Shown: positions 27,107 through 35,247 of the stretch, piece after piece
Position numbering within the stretch: position 1 is the stretch's first letter
Layout of the letters: each line of letters opens with the position of its first letter
Assembly (NCBI GenBank): GCA_947503265.1
Contig: CANNDC010000014.1
Coordinates: 38,139-102,138, forward strand
DNA: 64,000 nt
Source: an uncultured Alteromonadaceae bacterium
Lineage (GTDB): Bacteria; Pseudomonadota; Gammaproteobacteria; Enterobacterales; Alteromonadaceae
Direction of reading: 5' to 3'
Position numbers and translations under genes: made by a program
The notes under the pieces: model-generated
Databases searched by the model: none
Told to the model about the DNA's origin: nothing
Seen by the model: the letters and a program-made list of their open reading frames with translations, nothing else

Positions 27107-28858
27107 ATGCGATATTGGATTAAATCGATTGCGATTTGCTGTCTAATTTTATGCTGCCCCCTTGCTGCTATCGCTCAGAACACAGAGGATGCTGTCAAGC
27201 TTGAACGCTCGTTCGACCTGCGTAGCGCATCTCCAAAAGAATCGATTGCCCTGCTAAACGAAATTGATGTCAATAATTTGTCTAAAAAAGAGCGGGATCT
27301 TTATCAATACCTGCTCAATTATTCCTTGTTCATTAGCGGAAAATACGAAGAAGCCTTACTGGGATTGAACAACCTAACTGGAAATGAAGTTTCTGCAGAC
27401 GTGAGGCATTTAGCCATGTCTTCTTTAGTGGGAATGTATGCTGCCGCCAGAAATTGGACACTCGGATTTAAGAGTTTAGAGTCGTTGCTGAATGAAATAA
27501 ACAGTATTGTCGATTTGCGGGTGCTTGAGCAAGCGCACTTAAGCATCATGGTTTTCTACAACCAAAGTGGTGAACATGAGTTGGCTGCACAATATGCCTA
27601 TCCTCAGTTAAATGATTCTAAATATAGCCTTAGGTTTACCTGTGCAGCGTCAATGCATTGGTTGACAGCCCAAGTGAAGGTGGATATTTCAAAACTCTCC
27701 GAGCAGACTTTTTCAGATATTATTGAAAAGTGTTCCAATAGCGGCGAACCAGTGTTAGTCACTGGAATAGATGCTTTTTATGCCGAGTACAATTTGCAGT
27801 CTGGTAATCCCGATAAAGCATTGGCAATCCTTGAATCTAATATTGAGTTGGTTGAGCAAATTGCTTACCCACCCATTTCGGCGGAATATTATCAACTCTT
27901 AGCACAGAGTCATTTTGCTGCAGGCAATTTTGATGAAGCGAACCGGTATGCTGAACGCCTAGTAGATGGCGATTTTAGGAATGCTAATCCGGCCGCGCTA
28001 GTAACGGCTTATCGTGTGCTTTCCACTAATGCAGAGCAACAAAATGCGCTAGGACAAGCACTAGAATATTTGAAAAAATATGAAAAAATTAAGCAACTGA
28101 ATATTGACCAAGAAAAAGCTAAATCCTTGAATATTCAACGGGCCAAGCTTGACGCAGTCGAGAAAAGTAACCAAATCGCGTTGCTAGACAAGGAAAATGC
28201 CTTGTTAAGAGCTGAAGCTCAGCTGCATGAAGAAACAGAATTTAGTCGTTTGCTAATGATAATTCTGCTGACTCTATTACTTACGGGCGTCATTTTTTGG
28301 ATATATCGAAAAAGACGGACATACGCTAAGTTTCGTAAAATGGCACAAACTGACGATTTGACTGGTATTGCTAATCGCAGACATTTTACCGAACAAGCCA
28401 ATTCGGTGATTAAATATTGTCAAAATACCTCCCAGCCCATTAGTTTTATTTTATTTGATTTAGATTTCTTCAAAAGTATCAACGATAGCTATGGTCACCA
28501 AGTCGGCGATGATGCTTTGAAAATTGCTGTAGATGCTGCTCACAAGTGTTGTCGCCAAAATGACTTAATAGGTAGGTTAGGGGGCGAAGAGTTTGGAATT
28601 CTATTACCTAGTTGTACTAGCGCTATGGCAATCAAGCTTGCCGAGCAATGTCGCGAAGCAATTGAGTCTGCTGGCTTGAACGAATCGAAATATGATTTTG
28701 TATTAACAGCGAGCTTCGGAATCGCTGACTCCAATCAATCAGAATACAATTGGGAAAAGTTATTTGCTTGTGCAGATACTGCTTTGTACGAATCTAAAAA
28801 TATGGGCAGAAATCGCGTAGTTTGCTACGAAAACGAACCTATCCTTGAAAGGCTATAA
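27107..28858 (+). CDS. Diguanylate cyclase with periplasmic TPR-like sensor
   Basis: About 583 residues. Signal peptide (MRYWIKSIAICCLILCCPLAAIAQ), then about 350 residues of TPR-like helices with a coiled-coil end, one membrane helix (about 385-403) and a cytoplasmic GGDEF domain. The active-site loop is GRLGGEEFG and an RQND inhibitory site (RxxD) lies five residues before it, so it should make c-di-GMP with product inhibition. ATG 27107 is preferred because it gives a clean signal peptide; an in-frame TTG at 27089 is an alternative. Transcribed alone. Confidence 0.9.
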   Translation: MRYWIKSIAICCLILCCPLAAIAQNTEDAVKLERSFDLRSASPKESIALLNEIDVNNLSKKERDLYQYLLNYSLFISGKYEEALLGLNNLTGNEVSADVRHLAMSSLVGMYAAARNWTLGFKSLESLLNEINSIVDLRVLEQAHLSIMVFYNQSGEHELAAQYAYPQLNDSKYSLRFTCAASMHWLTAQVKVDISKLSEQTFSDIIEKCSNSGEPVLVTGIDAFYAEYNLQSGNPDKALAILESNIELVEQIAYPPISAEYYQLLAQSHFAAGNFDEANRYAERLVDGDFRNANPAALVTAYRVLSTNAEQQNALGQALEYLKKYEKIKQLNIDQEKAKSLNIQRAKLDAVEKSNQIALLDKENALLRAEAQLHEETEFSRLLMIILLTLLLTGVIFWIYRKRRTYAKFRKMAQTDDLTGIANRRHFTEQANSVIKYCQNTSQPISFILFDLDFFKSINDSYGHQVGDDALKIAVDAAHKCCRQNDLIGRLGGEEFGILLPSCTSAMAIKLAEQCREAIESAGLNESKYDFVLTASFGIADSNQSEYNWEKLFACADTALYESKNMGRNRVVCYENEPILERL

Positions 28859-28971
28859 AAACCTAACGTAAGAATAAACCCTTCCTACTCTATGAGAGCC
28901 ATTCTGTGATTGATGTCGCAGTCTAATTTAGTCAAATAGTGCACGACTTGCACAGAGATCAACTCATCAGC

Positions 28972-28987
28972 AAATTAGATCTAATTT
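28972..28987. promoter_or_regulatory. 16-bp perfect palindrome upstream of the agarase gene
   Basis: AAATTAGATCTAATTT is a perfect inverted repeat about 140 bases before the agarase start. A second copy of the right half plus two bases, TCTAATTTAG, occurs at 28922-28931 in the same orientation. This looks like an operator for a dimeric repressor or activator, but no regulator can be assigned. Confidence 0.45.
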
Positions 28988-29126
28988 AGAAAAGTATCCC
29001 TTACAGCTATTGCATCGTAGATTGAAACCGTTTATTCTGTGTTAATTGTTAACAATATGTTGGTTGCTTGTATATTTTTTACTTGTGGTTATTCAAGCGT
29101 GTATACCATTTACAAAGGGTGTTTCG

Positions 29127-31514
29127 ATGAACAATACTAAGCGATACGGATTAGCGACAACCGTTACAATTTCTGCTGCTATTTTTCTGGCAGGTTGCGA
29201 TGTTAGTGACGTTAGCAAAGAAAAACAACAAGTAGAAGAACAGAAATACAAAGAACATGAAGTGTTAGAAATGCTTTATACATTTGATGGCGACTCTGTA
29301 CCTGCAGATATCAAGTACGTAGGTGCTAAAGGGATGTTAGTTGACGATGGTAGTGGCAAGTCTAACGCGCTTCGCATAAAGATGGATTCAATCGAAAAGC
29401 AATTTACCAATGTGTCAGTACAACCGAGCGAACCTTGGGATTGGAGCGCATATGAAGACTTTAGCATTGCTTTCGATATAAGTAATCAAGGTAACGTATC
29501 AACTCAAATCTATTTTGATATTACCGACGCTAATGGAGGAAACTACACTCGCTCTATTGCGATTCCTGTTAGCGAAATCTCGGAAGCTAAAACCTACTAT
29601 GGAAAAATGCGAGGTCATGACCTAGGTACACCTGAGGGAGATGTTAATGTCGAACTCAATTTTGAATCTGGATTACGTTCTAACCCACCAACTTGGCAAG
29701 GCTACGACGACAAAATATTTGTTTCTTTGTGGGGTCTAAAGAATCTTGATACAACAGCGATAACGCAATTTGCCTTTAGTGTAAGAAACGCTGTTCGCGA
29801 CAAAGAAATCACCATCGATAATATTCGCTTAATTAAAAACCCGCCGATGGACCCTAACTTTCTTGTAGGTATTGTGGATAAGTTTGGTCAAAACGCTAAG
29901 TTAGATTTCACAGACAAAGTGAACAGTGAAGCGGAATTGCTGGCTGAGCGAGATGCTGAGTTAAAAGCGCTACAAAACGGGAAAAAATTGAGTGATCGCT
30001 CAAAGTATAGTGGTTGGGCAGATGGTCCAAAACTCGAAGCGACTGGTTATTTCAGAACCGAGAAAATTGATGGTAAGTGGTCGTTAGTGACACCAGACGG
30101 ATATTTGTTTTGGTCTAGTGGTATCGCGAATATTCGTTTAGCTAACTCAACGACGCTCACAGGCTATGATTTCGACCAGAATTACATTGTTCAGCGTGAA
30201 CCCGGTGATCTTACCCCTGAAGATTCAGTTGGAATGAACAAAGCGAGTGATGAGGCGGTTAAAACGCGCTTTGTGCAATCAAAAATGCGTGCAGACATGT
30301 TCACAGACTTACCTTCCTATGATGAACCTATGGGGGAACACTATGGTTACCGCCGAGAAGCACACTCAGGACCTCTGGAGCGTGGTGAAGTTTACAGTTT
30401 CTATCGAGCAAACATCGATAGAAAGTATGGCGAGATGGGTGATTTTCTAGACGTATGGCGCAAAGTCACTGTCGATCGTATGTTGAATTGGGGCTTTACG
30501 TCTTTTGGAAACTGGGTTGATCATGAGTTTTACGATGATAATCGTATCCCTTACTTTGCCAATGGCTGGATTATTGGTCACTTTAAAACAGTTTCAAGCG
30601 GAAACGATTTCTGGCGAGCACTCCCAGATGTCTTTGATCCTGAATTTAAAGAACGGGCTGAAATCACTGTAAAGCAGGTTTCTGAAGAAGTGCAAAACAA
30701 CCCATGGTGCGTCGGTGTATTCATAGATAACGAAATGAGTTTTGGACGTTCAGAAAGCGTCAATACTCGTTTGGGAATTGTGTTTCATACATTGCGTCGT
30801 GACGGTGCCGATGTGCCGACCAAAACACATTTCACTAGTTTGATGAAAGAGAAGTACGGCTCTATCGATGCGCTGAATACCGCTTGGGATAAATCAATTG
30901 AAAGCTGGGAGGCGTTTGACAAAGGAATTGATTCAACTCTCAACACGGACGCGCAACAAGCAGATTATTCAGACATGCTGCATTCATTTGCAAGCCAATA
31001 CTTTAAAGTTGTTAGCTCAGCTGTGAAGAAATTCATGCCAAATCACATGTATTTGGGATCGCGTTTCCCTGACTGGGGTATGCCTATTGAAGTAGTGCGT
31101 GCTGCTGCGAAATACGCTGATGTAGTGAGCTACAACTCGTATAAAGAAGGTTTAAGCCAGAACAAATGGAAATTCCTAGAAGATATAGACATGCCGAGTA
31201 TTATTGGTGAATATCATATAGGCGCTTCAGACGCTGGTCTATATCACCCAGGGCTGATTCACAGTGCTGATCAATATGATCGGGGACGTATGTTTAAAGA
31301 CTATATCCACAGTGCAATAGATAATCCTTATTTTATTGGTGTGCATTGGTTCCAGTATCTAGATTCTCCTCTTACTGGACGCGCTTATGACGGTGAAAAC
31401 TACAACGTAGGCTTTGTAAGAACCACTGATATTCCATATAAGCCTCTTGTTAAAGCCGCACAAGAAGTGCATACCGAGCTTTACAAAAGACGTTTTGGAG
31501 ATTTGGAAAAGTAA
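29127..31514 (+). CDS. GH50 beta-agarase lipoprotein
   Basis: A 795-residue protein. ATG 29127 gives a lipoprotein signal with FLAGC (Cys24); the longer frame from 29046 has no ribosome site and would hide it. Residues about 55-265 form a beta-rich CBM-like module. The catalytic (beta/alpha)8 domain starts near SGWADGPKLEATGYFRT and carries Glu536 in FIDNEMSFG (acid/base) and Glu695 in IIGEYHIGA (nucleophile). GH50 enzymes hydrolyse beta-1,4 bonds in agarose, releasing neoagaro-oligosaccharides. As a lipoprotein it is likely periplasmic or surface-bound. No other agarolytic genes are in the window. Confidence 0.92.
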   Translation: MNNTKRYGLATTVTISAAIFLAGCDVSDVSKEKQQVEEQKYKEHEVLEMLYTFDGDSVPADIKYVGAKGMLVDDGSGKSNALRIKMDSIEKQFTNVSVQPSEPWDWSAYEDFSIAFDISNQGNVSTQIYFDITDANGGNYTRSIAIPVSEISEAKTYYGKMRGHDLGTPEGDVNVELNFESGLRSNPPTWQGYDDKIFVSLWGLKNLDTTAITQFAFSVRNAVRDKEITIDNIRLIKNPPMDPNFLVGIVDKFGQNAKLDFTDKVNSEAELLAERDAELKALQNGKKLSDRSKYSGWADGPKLEATGYFRTEKIDGKWSLVTPDGYLFWSSGIANIRLANSTTLTGYDFDQNYIVQREPGDLTPEDSVGMNKASDEAVKTRFVQSKMRADMFTDLPSYDEPMGEHYGYRREAHSGPLERGEVYSFYRANIDRKYGEMGDFLDVWRKVTVDRMLNWGFTSFGNWVDHEFYDDNRIPYFANGWIIGHFKTVSSGNDFWRALPDVFDPEFKERAEITVKQVSEEVQNNPWCVGVFIDNEMSFGRSESVNTRLGIVFHTLRRDGADVPTKTHFTSLMKEKYGSIDALNTAWDKSIESWEAFDKGIDSTLNTDAQQADYSDMLHSFASQYFKVVSSAVKKFMPNHMYLGSRFPDWGMPIEVVRAAAKYADVVSYNSYKEGLSQNKWKFLEDIDMPSIIGEYHIGASDAGLYHPGLIHSADQYDRGRMFKDYIHSAIDNPYFIGVHWFQYLDSPLTGRAYDGENYNVGFVRTTDIPYKPLVKAAQEVHTELYKRRFGDLEK

Positions 31515-31542
31515 CGTTTTCAGTAAAACTGAGTTTAAAGAT

Positions 31543-31573
31543 GGCCAGCATATTGCTGGTCGTTTTGTTTTCG
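31543..31573 (+). terminator. Rho-independent terminator after the agarase gene
   Basis: Stem GGCCAGCA / TGCTGGTC (one G-T pair), 3-base loop, then a T-rich tract, 29 bases after the stop codon. Confidence 0.75.
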
Positions 31574-31748
31574 CAGTTCCCAGTGAAAGTGACTAAATAT
31601 ATACTTCCCTTGTTAAGATAATCTGCTGCTTTGGGGGAGAATTTCTTATACCCAGCAGCTTAAGAATTTTTAGTGCGGGTGAGTTATCTTGCTAAGCATA
31701 ATTTGAATTTCTTAACGAAGAAGGCTTTAACTAATTATGAGTAACTGC

Positions 31749-33353
31749 CTATTCTCTATTCTTAATTTGTCCGTAACTTAATCCAAATTTTTGCAAATAA
31801 ACTCTTAGTCTGTGTGAATCATTGGTTGATTGTTTTTTGAGTCGACTTTTATCGTAGAGTTTTCGACTTGCGTCTGCTAGAGACTGACTTTGTTGGCAGA
31901 CTTTAATCACAGTCGAGAGTTGCAATTGATCAAACATGTCAATTTGCTCTATTTTTTCACTATCTAGAAACAAGGTTAACTCTAAGTCTTTAGGTGTTGA
32001 ACGGCTCTGCCAGCGATTCTTAAGTCGGTCAATCTCACGTTCAACAGTGGGGAGTTCGATTCTGCCAGAAGGGCTCAATGTTGCCATGCGCGTCACACTG
32101 GCATTGAGATCTCTAAAGTTTGCGGCCCAACTTGCCTCTTCACTGTGCGCGTAAGTAAGATAAGCATCCTTAGCGCGTTGACTAAATCTGATTTGGCGGT
32201 CTAGCACACGTGCATTTTGCTTTAGTTCGAAGTCTAAGTTGACTTCAAAATCATCCATTCTTTCTTTTAGAGAAGGCAAGCGCCAATTCCAAATATCAAT
32301 TCTTGCTAATAAGTCTTCTCGGAACTTTCCCTGTTCTATTGCTTTGTGTAGATCCTGATTGGTGCCTGCAATCAGCTGAAAATCACTAAAAATTAATTTA
32401 TCTGCCCCAACAGGGTAAAATTCTTTAGATTCAATGGCATGTAGTAGCATTGCCTGTTCATCTAGGCCCAATTCTCCTATTTCATCCAAGAATAAAACAC
32501 CTCCATCTGCTTGCTTTAAGTATCCATCGCGAGCGTGTTGTGCACCTGTAAATGCACCTTTCAAATGACCAAACAATGCTGACATGGCGCCATCACCCAC
32601 CAGTGTCGCACAATTGACGGAGACGAAGCTTTGGGTTACTTCACCACGAGTTGTTTTGAGTTCATATATGCGTCTCGCAAGCTGAGATTTCCCCGCTCCC
32701 GTTGGCCCTTGTAACAGGATGGTATCTCTGGAATGAATGGCCACTTGTTCAATTTCTTCAATGATGCGGTTAAAACCGTGATCGCGTGTTTGAATGCCGG
32801 CTTTTAAGAATTCCGTACCAGATTGCGACTGCTCAAAAAATCGTTGAGAAAGGGCATCATATTTCGACAGGTCAAGATCGATGATCCGCAAGATCCCTTT
32901 AGACTTGTGCTCTTGATCAGCTTCAAAGTCGGGAGATACTTGCACTAGCTTGGCAGGAAAGAGTTGCGCCTCACTTAATAGGAACATGCAAATTTGGTTA
33001 ACATGGGTGCCCGTAGTGATATTGAGATAATAATCTTCGTTATCTGTATCAAAGGTGTAGTGTTTGGCGAATTCATGCAACCAAGCGTACACATCAGCGA
33101 AATCCCAAGGATCTCGCCAAGCGGTTTCTACTAAATTGACATCGGTCGCAGGTGATACCTGATTCACATCTTCCATTATTCGCTTTGAAAGTCTCAGATA
33201 TTCAGGTTCGTACAACAGCTCCATTCGATCCACAGGAAAATCTGGATGAGAAACCAAGCTAATGGTTGGACGCCAAGAATGCCAACGTTTATGTCCCCTG
33301 CCTTTGGCATCCTTAATCACACCAAGAATATTAATTACCACATTTCGCTTCAT
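31749..33353 (-). CDS. rtcR: RtcR, sigma-54-dependent activator of RNA repair genes
   Basis: A 534-residue enhancer-binding protein. Residues 1 to about 180 are the RtcR-type CARF sensor (INILGVIKDAKGRGHKRWHS, and ITTGTHVNQICMFLLSEA). The AAA+ domain has Walker A GPTGAGKS (216-223), the sigma-54 contact GAFTGA (266-271) and Walker B GVLFLDEIGE (285-294). The C-terminus has a Fis-like DNA-binding helix pair. In E. coli and Salmonella RtcR is switched on by RNA damage products, tRNA fragments with 2',3'-cyclic phosphate ends being the favoured ligand. Here it is divergent from the tRNA-like/slipin/rtcB unit, its expected target. Confidence 0.95.
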   Translation of the reverse strand: MKRNVVINILGVIKDAKGRGHKRWHSWRPTISLVSHPDFPVDRMELLYEPEYLRLSKRIMEDVNQVSPATDVNLVETAWRDPWDFADVYAWLHEFAKHYTFDTDNEDYYLNITTGTHVNQICMFLLSEAQLFPAKLVQVSPDFEADQEHKSKGILRIIDLDLSKYDALSQRFFEQSQSGTEFLKAGIQTRDHGFNRIIEEIEQVAIHSRDTILLQGPTGAGKSQLARRIYELKTTRGEVTQSFVSVNCATLVGDGAMSALFGHLKGAFTGAQHARDGYLKQADGGVLFLDEIGELGLDEQAMLLHAIESKEFYPVGADKLIFSDFQLIAGTNQDLHKAIEQGKFREDLLARIDIWNWRLPSLKERMDDFEVNLDFELKQNARVLDRQIRFSQRAKDAYLTYAHSEEASWAANFRDLNASVTRMATLSPSGRIELPTVEREIDRLKNRWQSRSTPKDLELTLFLDSEKIEQIDMFDQLQLSTVIKVCQQSQSLADASRKLYDKSRLKKQSTNDSHRLRVYLQKFGLSYGQIKNRE

Positions 33354-33512
33354 AGGTTTTATTATAGATATCTAAAAAAATATAAATATATCGTATTAGA
33401 TAGTAATGGTTAACTTATTTATTAACTTAAAAAACTTCCAAAATACTCTAAACATTAATTAAATTCATATAAATCAATATCATAAGATTTATTTCTGCTC
33501 ACTTTCACAAAC

Positions 33513-33529
33513 TTGGCATCTTGCTTGAT
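33513..33529 (+). promoter_or_regulatory. Possible RtcR-dependent sigma-54 promoter
   Basis: TTGGCATCTTGCTTGAT has a perfect -24 half (TTGGCA) and TTG at the right place for the -12 half, but the invariant GC is GA. It is the best-placed candidate between rtcR and the tRNA-like gene. Transcription would start near 33540, about 114 bases before the tRNA-like sequence. The AT-rich 150 bases to its left are where RtcR would bind. Confidence 0.4.
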
Positions 33530-33632
33530 ATAGCAATGGTCGTTAATCGCTATTGATGTGTTTGTTAAGCACACAGGTGCGTTAGGTTTTACCAATCGTA
33601 TACCGAGGTGACAAATCGACGGATTATCCGTC

Positions 33633-33652
33633 TCCATACTCAAACTATGGAC
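33633..33652 (+). other. Hairpin immediately upstream of the tRNA-like gene
   Basis: TCCATA-CTCAAAC-TATGGA is a perfect 6-bp stem with a 7-base loop that ends next to the 5' end of the tRNA-like acceptor stem. A second small hairpin, ACGGA-TTA-TCCGT, lies just before it. They may form part of a structured leader or an RNase P processing context; this is inference. Confidence 0.4.
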
Positions 33653-33653
33653 G

Positions 33654-33728
33654 ATGTATGTAGCTCAGTTGGTAGAGCACGAAATTTGATTTTCGATGTG
33701 GTGGGTTCGAATCCCATCGTACATTCCA
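33654..33728 (+). tRNA. tRNA-like gene with 6-nt anticodon loop and encoded CCA
   Basis: It folds as a full cloverleaf: 7-bp acceptor (33654-33660 with 33718-33724, one G-U), U8-A9, D-stem GCTC/GAGC with loop AGTTGGTA, anticodon stem CGAAA/TTTCG, variable loop ATGTG, T-stem GTGGG/CCCAT with loop TTCGAAT, discriminator T and genomic CCA. The anticodon loop is only TTTGAT, one base short of the universal seven, so no anticodon can be assigned and decoding would be impaired. It lies alone between rtcR and the slipin-rtcB genes. It may be a substrate mimic, damage sensor or ligand source for RtcR or RtcB; a degenerate tRNA is the null alternative. Confidence 0.75.
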
Positions 33729-33730
33729 AC

Positions 33731-33802
33731 TCTTAATTGGATAAGACTAACAGTCTGGTGGGTTCAAATCCCACCTGTTAAACAAACTGTAAATTTGTTT
33801 AA
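33731..33802 (+). ncRNA. Second, minimal tRNA-like element followed by a stem-loop
   Basis: Starts two bases after the CCA of the first tRNA-like gene. A D-arm-like hairpin TCTT-AATTGGAT-AAGA (33731-33746) is followed by a T-arm GGTGGG-TTCAAAT-CCCACC (33757-33775). TAACA (33748-33752) can pair with TGTTA (33776-33780) to extend the T-arm into an acceptor/T minihelix; an alternative is AGACT-AAC-AGTCT. There is no normal anticodon arm or 5' acceptor strand. A perfect 9-bp stem-loop follows (TTAAACAAA / TTTGTTTAA, 33778-33802). The 190 bases from there to the slipin gene contain no gene. Confidence 0.5.
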
Positions 33803-33991
33803 ACACCGACAGATGGCTGTGTTGACCGCTGTTGGCCAAGCGTTCGATCAACATTAGCAATCACCGCCAGCAGCATGGAAGTTGCGTTAAATAAAAGGCA
33901 TCGATTGTTAACCTTGATTGAACCCTTGGCTTTCACGTTAATTACCCCTGATGTCACTCCTTAGCGGGAGATATTAAAAAAGGAAATGAAA

Positions 33992-35167
33992 ATGTCACAA
34001 TTACAACAAGGAACATTATTCGACAAAGTTGTCGTAGCCCAAAACGAATTAGCGCTGATGTTTCGAAATGAACAATTTGAATCGGTTTTGAACCCAGGTA
34101 AATACCGGTTTGCAAATTTCAGTAAAGAACTAACCTGGAAGTTCTTTGATATGAAAGGACTGTATTTTAGCGATGCTAATGCAGACCAATTAATTAAAGA
34201 GCATCGTGAATTGGATGAATATGTTCAGTTCTGGAAACTAGACAGCAAAGAAGCTGGATTATTGTATGTAGATAATCAACTGAGAGGGGTTGTAGCCCCG
34301 GGTGATAAGCTTTTCTTGTGGAAAGCTGCCGGTGAGTTAAAGCTCGACCGCATTGATTTAAGCAATCAATTGACTGTGCAGAAAGACGTGCTGGATGAGA
34401 TGAGAAACAGAGGTTTGAATCTATCATCTAAATTAATTGCCAGCCCAAGTGTGGTAAGACGGGTTCCTGTATTGGAAACCCAAATCCCAGCCAACCATAT
34501 TGGTTTGATGTTTGTTGATGGTGCGCTTGAGAAAACACTGCAAGCGGGAGTCTATGGTTTCTGGCAGTTGTATCAGAAAGTTGAGGTCAAGGTGTTTGAT
34601 TTAAGAAAACAAACTCTTGAAGTAGCTGGTCAGGAAATTCTTACTAAAGACAGAGTGTCCGTGAGAGTGAATTTGACCGCTTCGGTTAAAGTAGAAGATG
34701 CCACTACCGCAGCAGAGCAAGTAGATAATCTAAACGAGTTTATCTACAAAGCAATGCAGCTCGCACTGCGCGAGGCCGTGGGTACCAAAACACTGGATGA
34801 GTTGTTGACTGACAAGCTCTACATCAATGAAACCGTGTCGGGGCTAGTGAAAGACGAGTTACAAAGCGTAGGCGTTTCACTTAATCGGGTCGGGGTAAAA
34901 GACATTATTTTGCCCGGCGATATTAAGTCGATTTTGAATCAGGTTGTGGAAGCGCAAAAAAGTGCAGAAGCTAACGTGATCAAAAGACGGGAAGAAACCG
35001 CCGCGACCAGAAGCTTGTACAACACTGCAAAAATGATGGAAGGAAACCCAACGTTGTTGCGGCTCAAGGAATTGGAAGCCCTTGAGAAAGTTACCGAGCG
35101 AGTCGGAAGTTTGAACGTTTATGGCGGATTAGAAAATCTGTTAACCGAAACGGTGAAACTGACATAG
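33992..35167 (+). CDS. Slipin/SPFH (band 7) family protein of the rtc operon
   Basis: About 391 residues. It has two related parts: an N-terminal beta-rich region and a C-terminal band-7 domain (PANHIGLMFVDGALEKTLQAGVYGFW..., then EILTKDRVSVRVNLTASVKV) ending in a long helix with AQKSAEANVIKRREETAATRS. There is no N-terminal membrane hairpin, so it may assemble peripherally. ATG 33992 is preferred because AAAGGA lies 7 bases upstream; ATG 33986 is too close to it. Slipin-RtcB gene neighbourhoods have been noted in comparative studies of RNA repair; the job of the slipin is unknown. Confidence 0.88.
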   Translation: MSQLQQGTLFDKVVVAQNELALMFRNEQFESVLNPGKYRFANFSKELTWKFFDMKGLYFSDANADQLIKEHRELDEYVQFWKLDSKEAGLLYVDNQLRGVVAPGDKLFLWKAAGELKLDRIDLSNQLTVQKDVLDEMRNRGLNLSSKLIASPSVVRRVPVLETQIPANHIGLMFVDGALEKTLQAGVYGFWQLYQKVEVKVFDLRKQTLEVAGQEILTKDRVSVRVNLTASVKVEDATTAAEQVDNLNEFIYKAMQLALREAVGTKTLDELLTDKLYINETVSGLVKDELQSVGVSLNRVGVKDIILPGDIKSILNQVVEAQKSAEANVIKRREETAATRSLYNTAKMMEGNPTLLRLKELEALEKVTERVGSLNVYGGLENLLTETVKLT

Positions 35168-35247
35168 TCAAAACCTGATTGCCAAGGACGGCGATTGGGT
35201 ATTTTAAGCCGGTTATCAAAGTGAAAAATCGGCTGGAGGAAAAGGAC

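Noticed and set aside
29046..29126. N-terminal extension of the agarase
   Set aside because: It adds a second hydrophobic segment before a good lipoprotein signal and has no ribosome binding site.
33538..33550. GG...GC pair as an alternative sigma-54 promoter
   Set aside because: The spacing is 9 bases instead of 10 and the flanks do not match.
33455..33643. 62-residue minus-strand frame upstream of rtcR
   Set aside because: No ribosome binding site before its possible starts, and it overlaps the candidate promoter and leader of the divergent rtc operon.
33822..33840. TTGGCCAAGCGTTCGA as a sigma-54 promoter closer to the slipin gene
   Set aside because: It also has GA in place of GC and a poorer -24 half, and it would leave the tRNA-like sequences outside the transcript.
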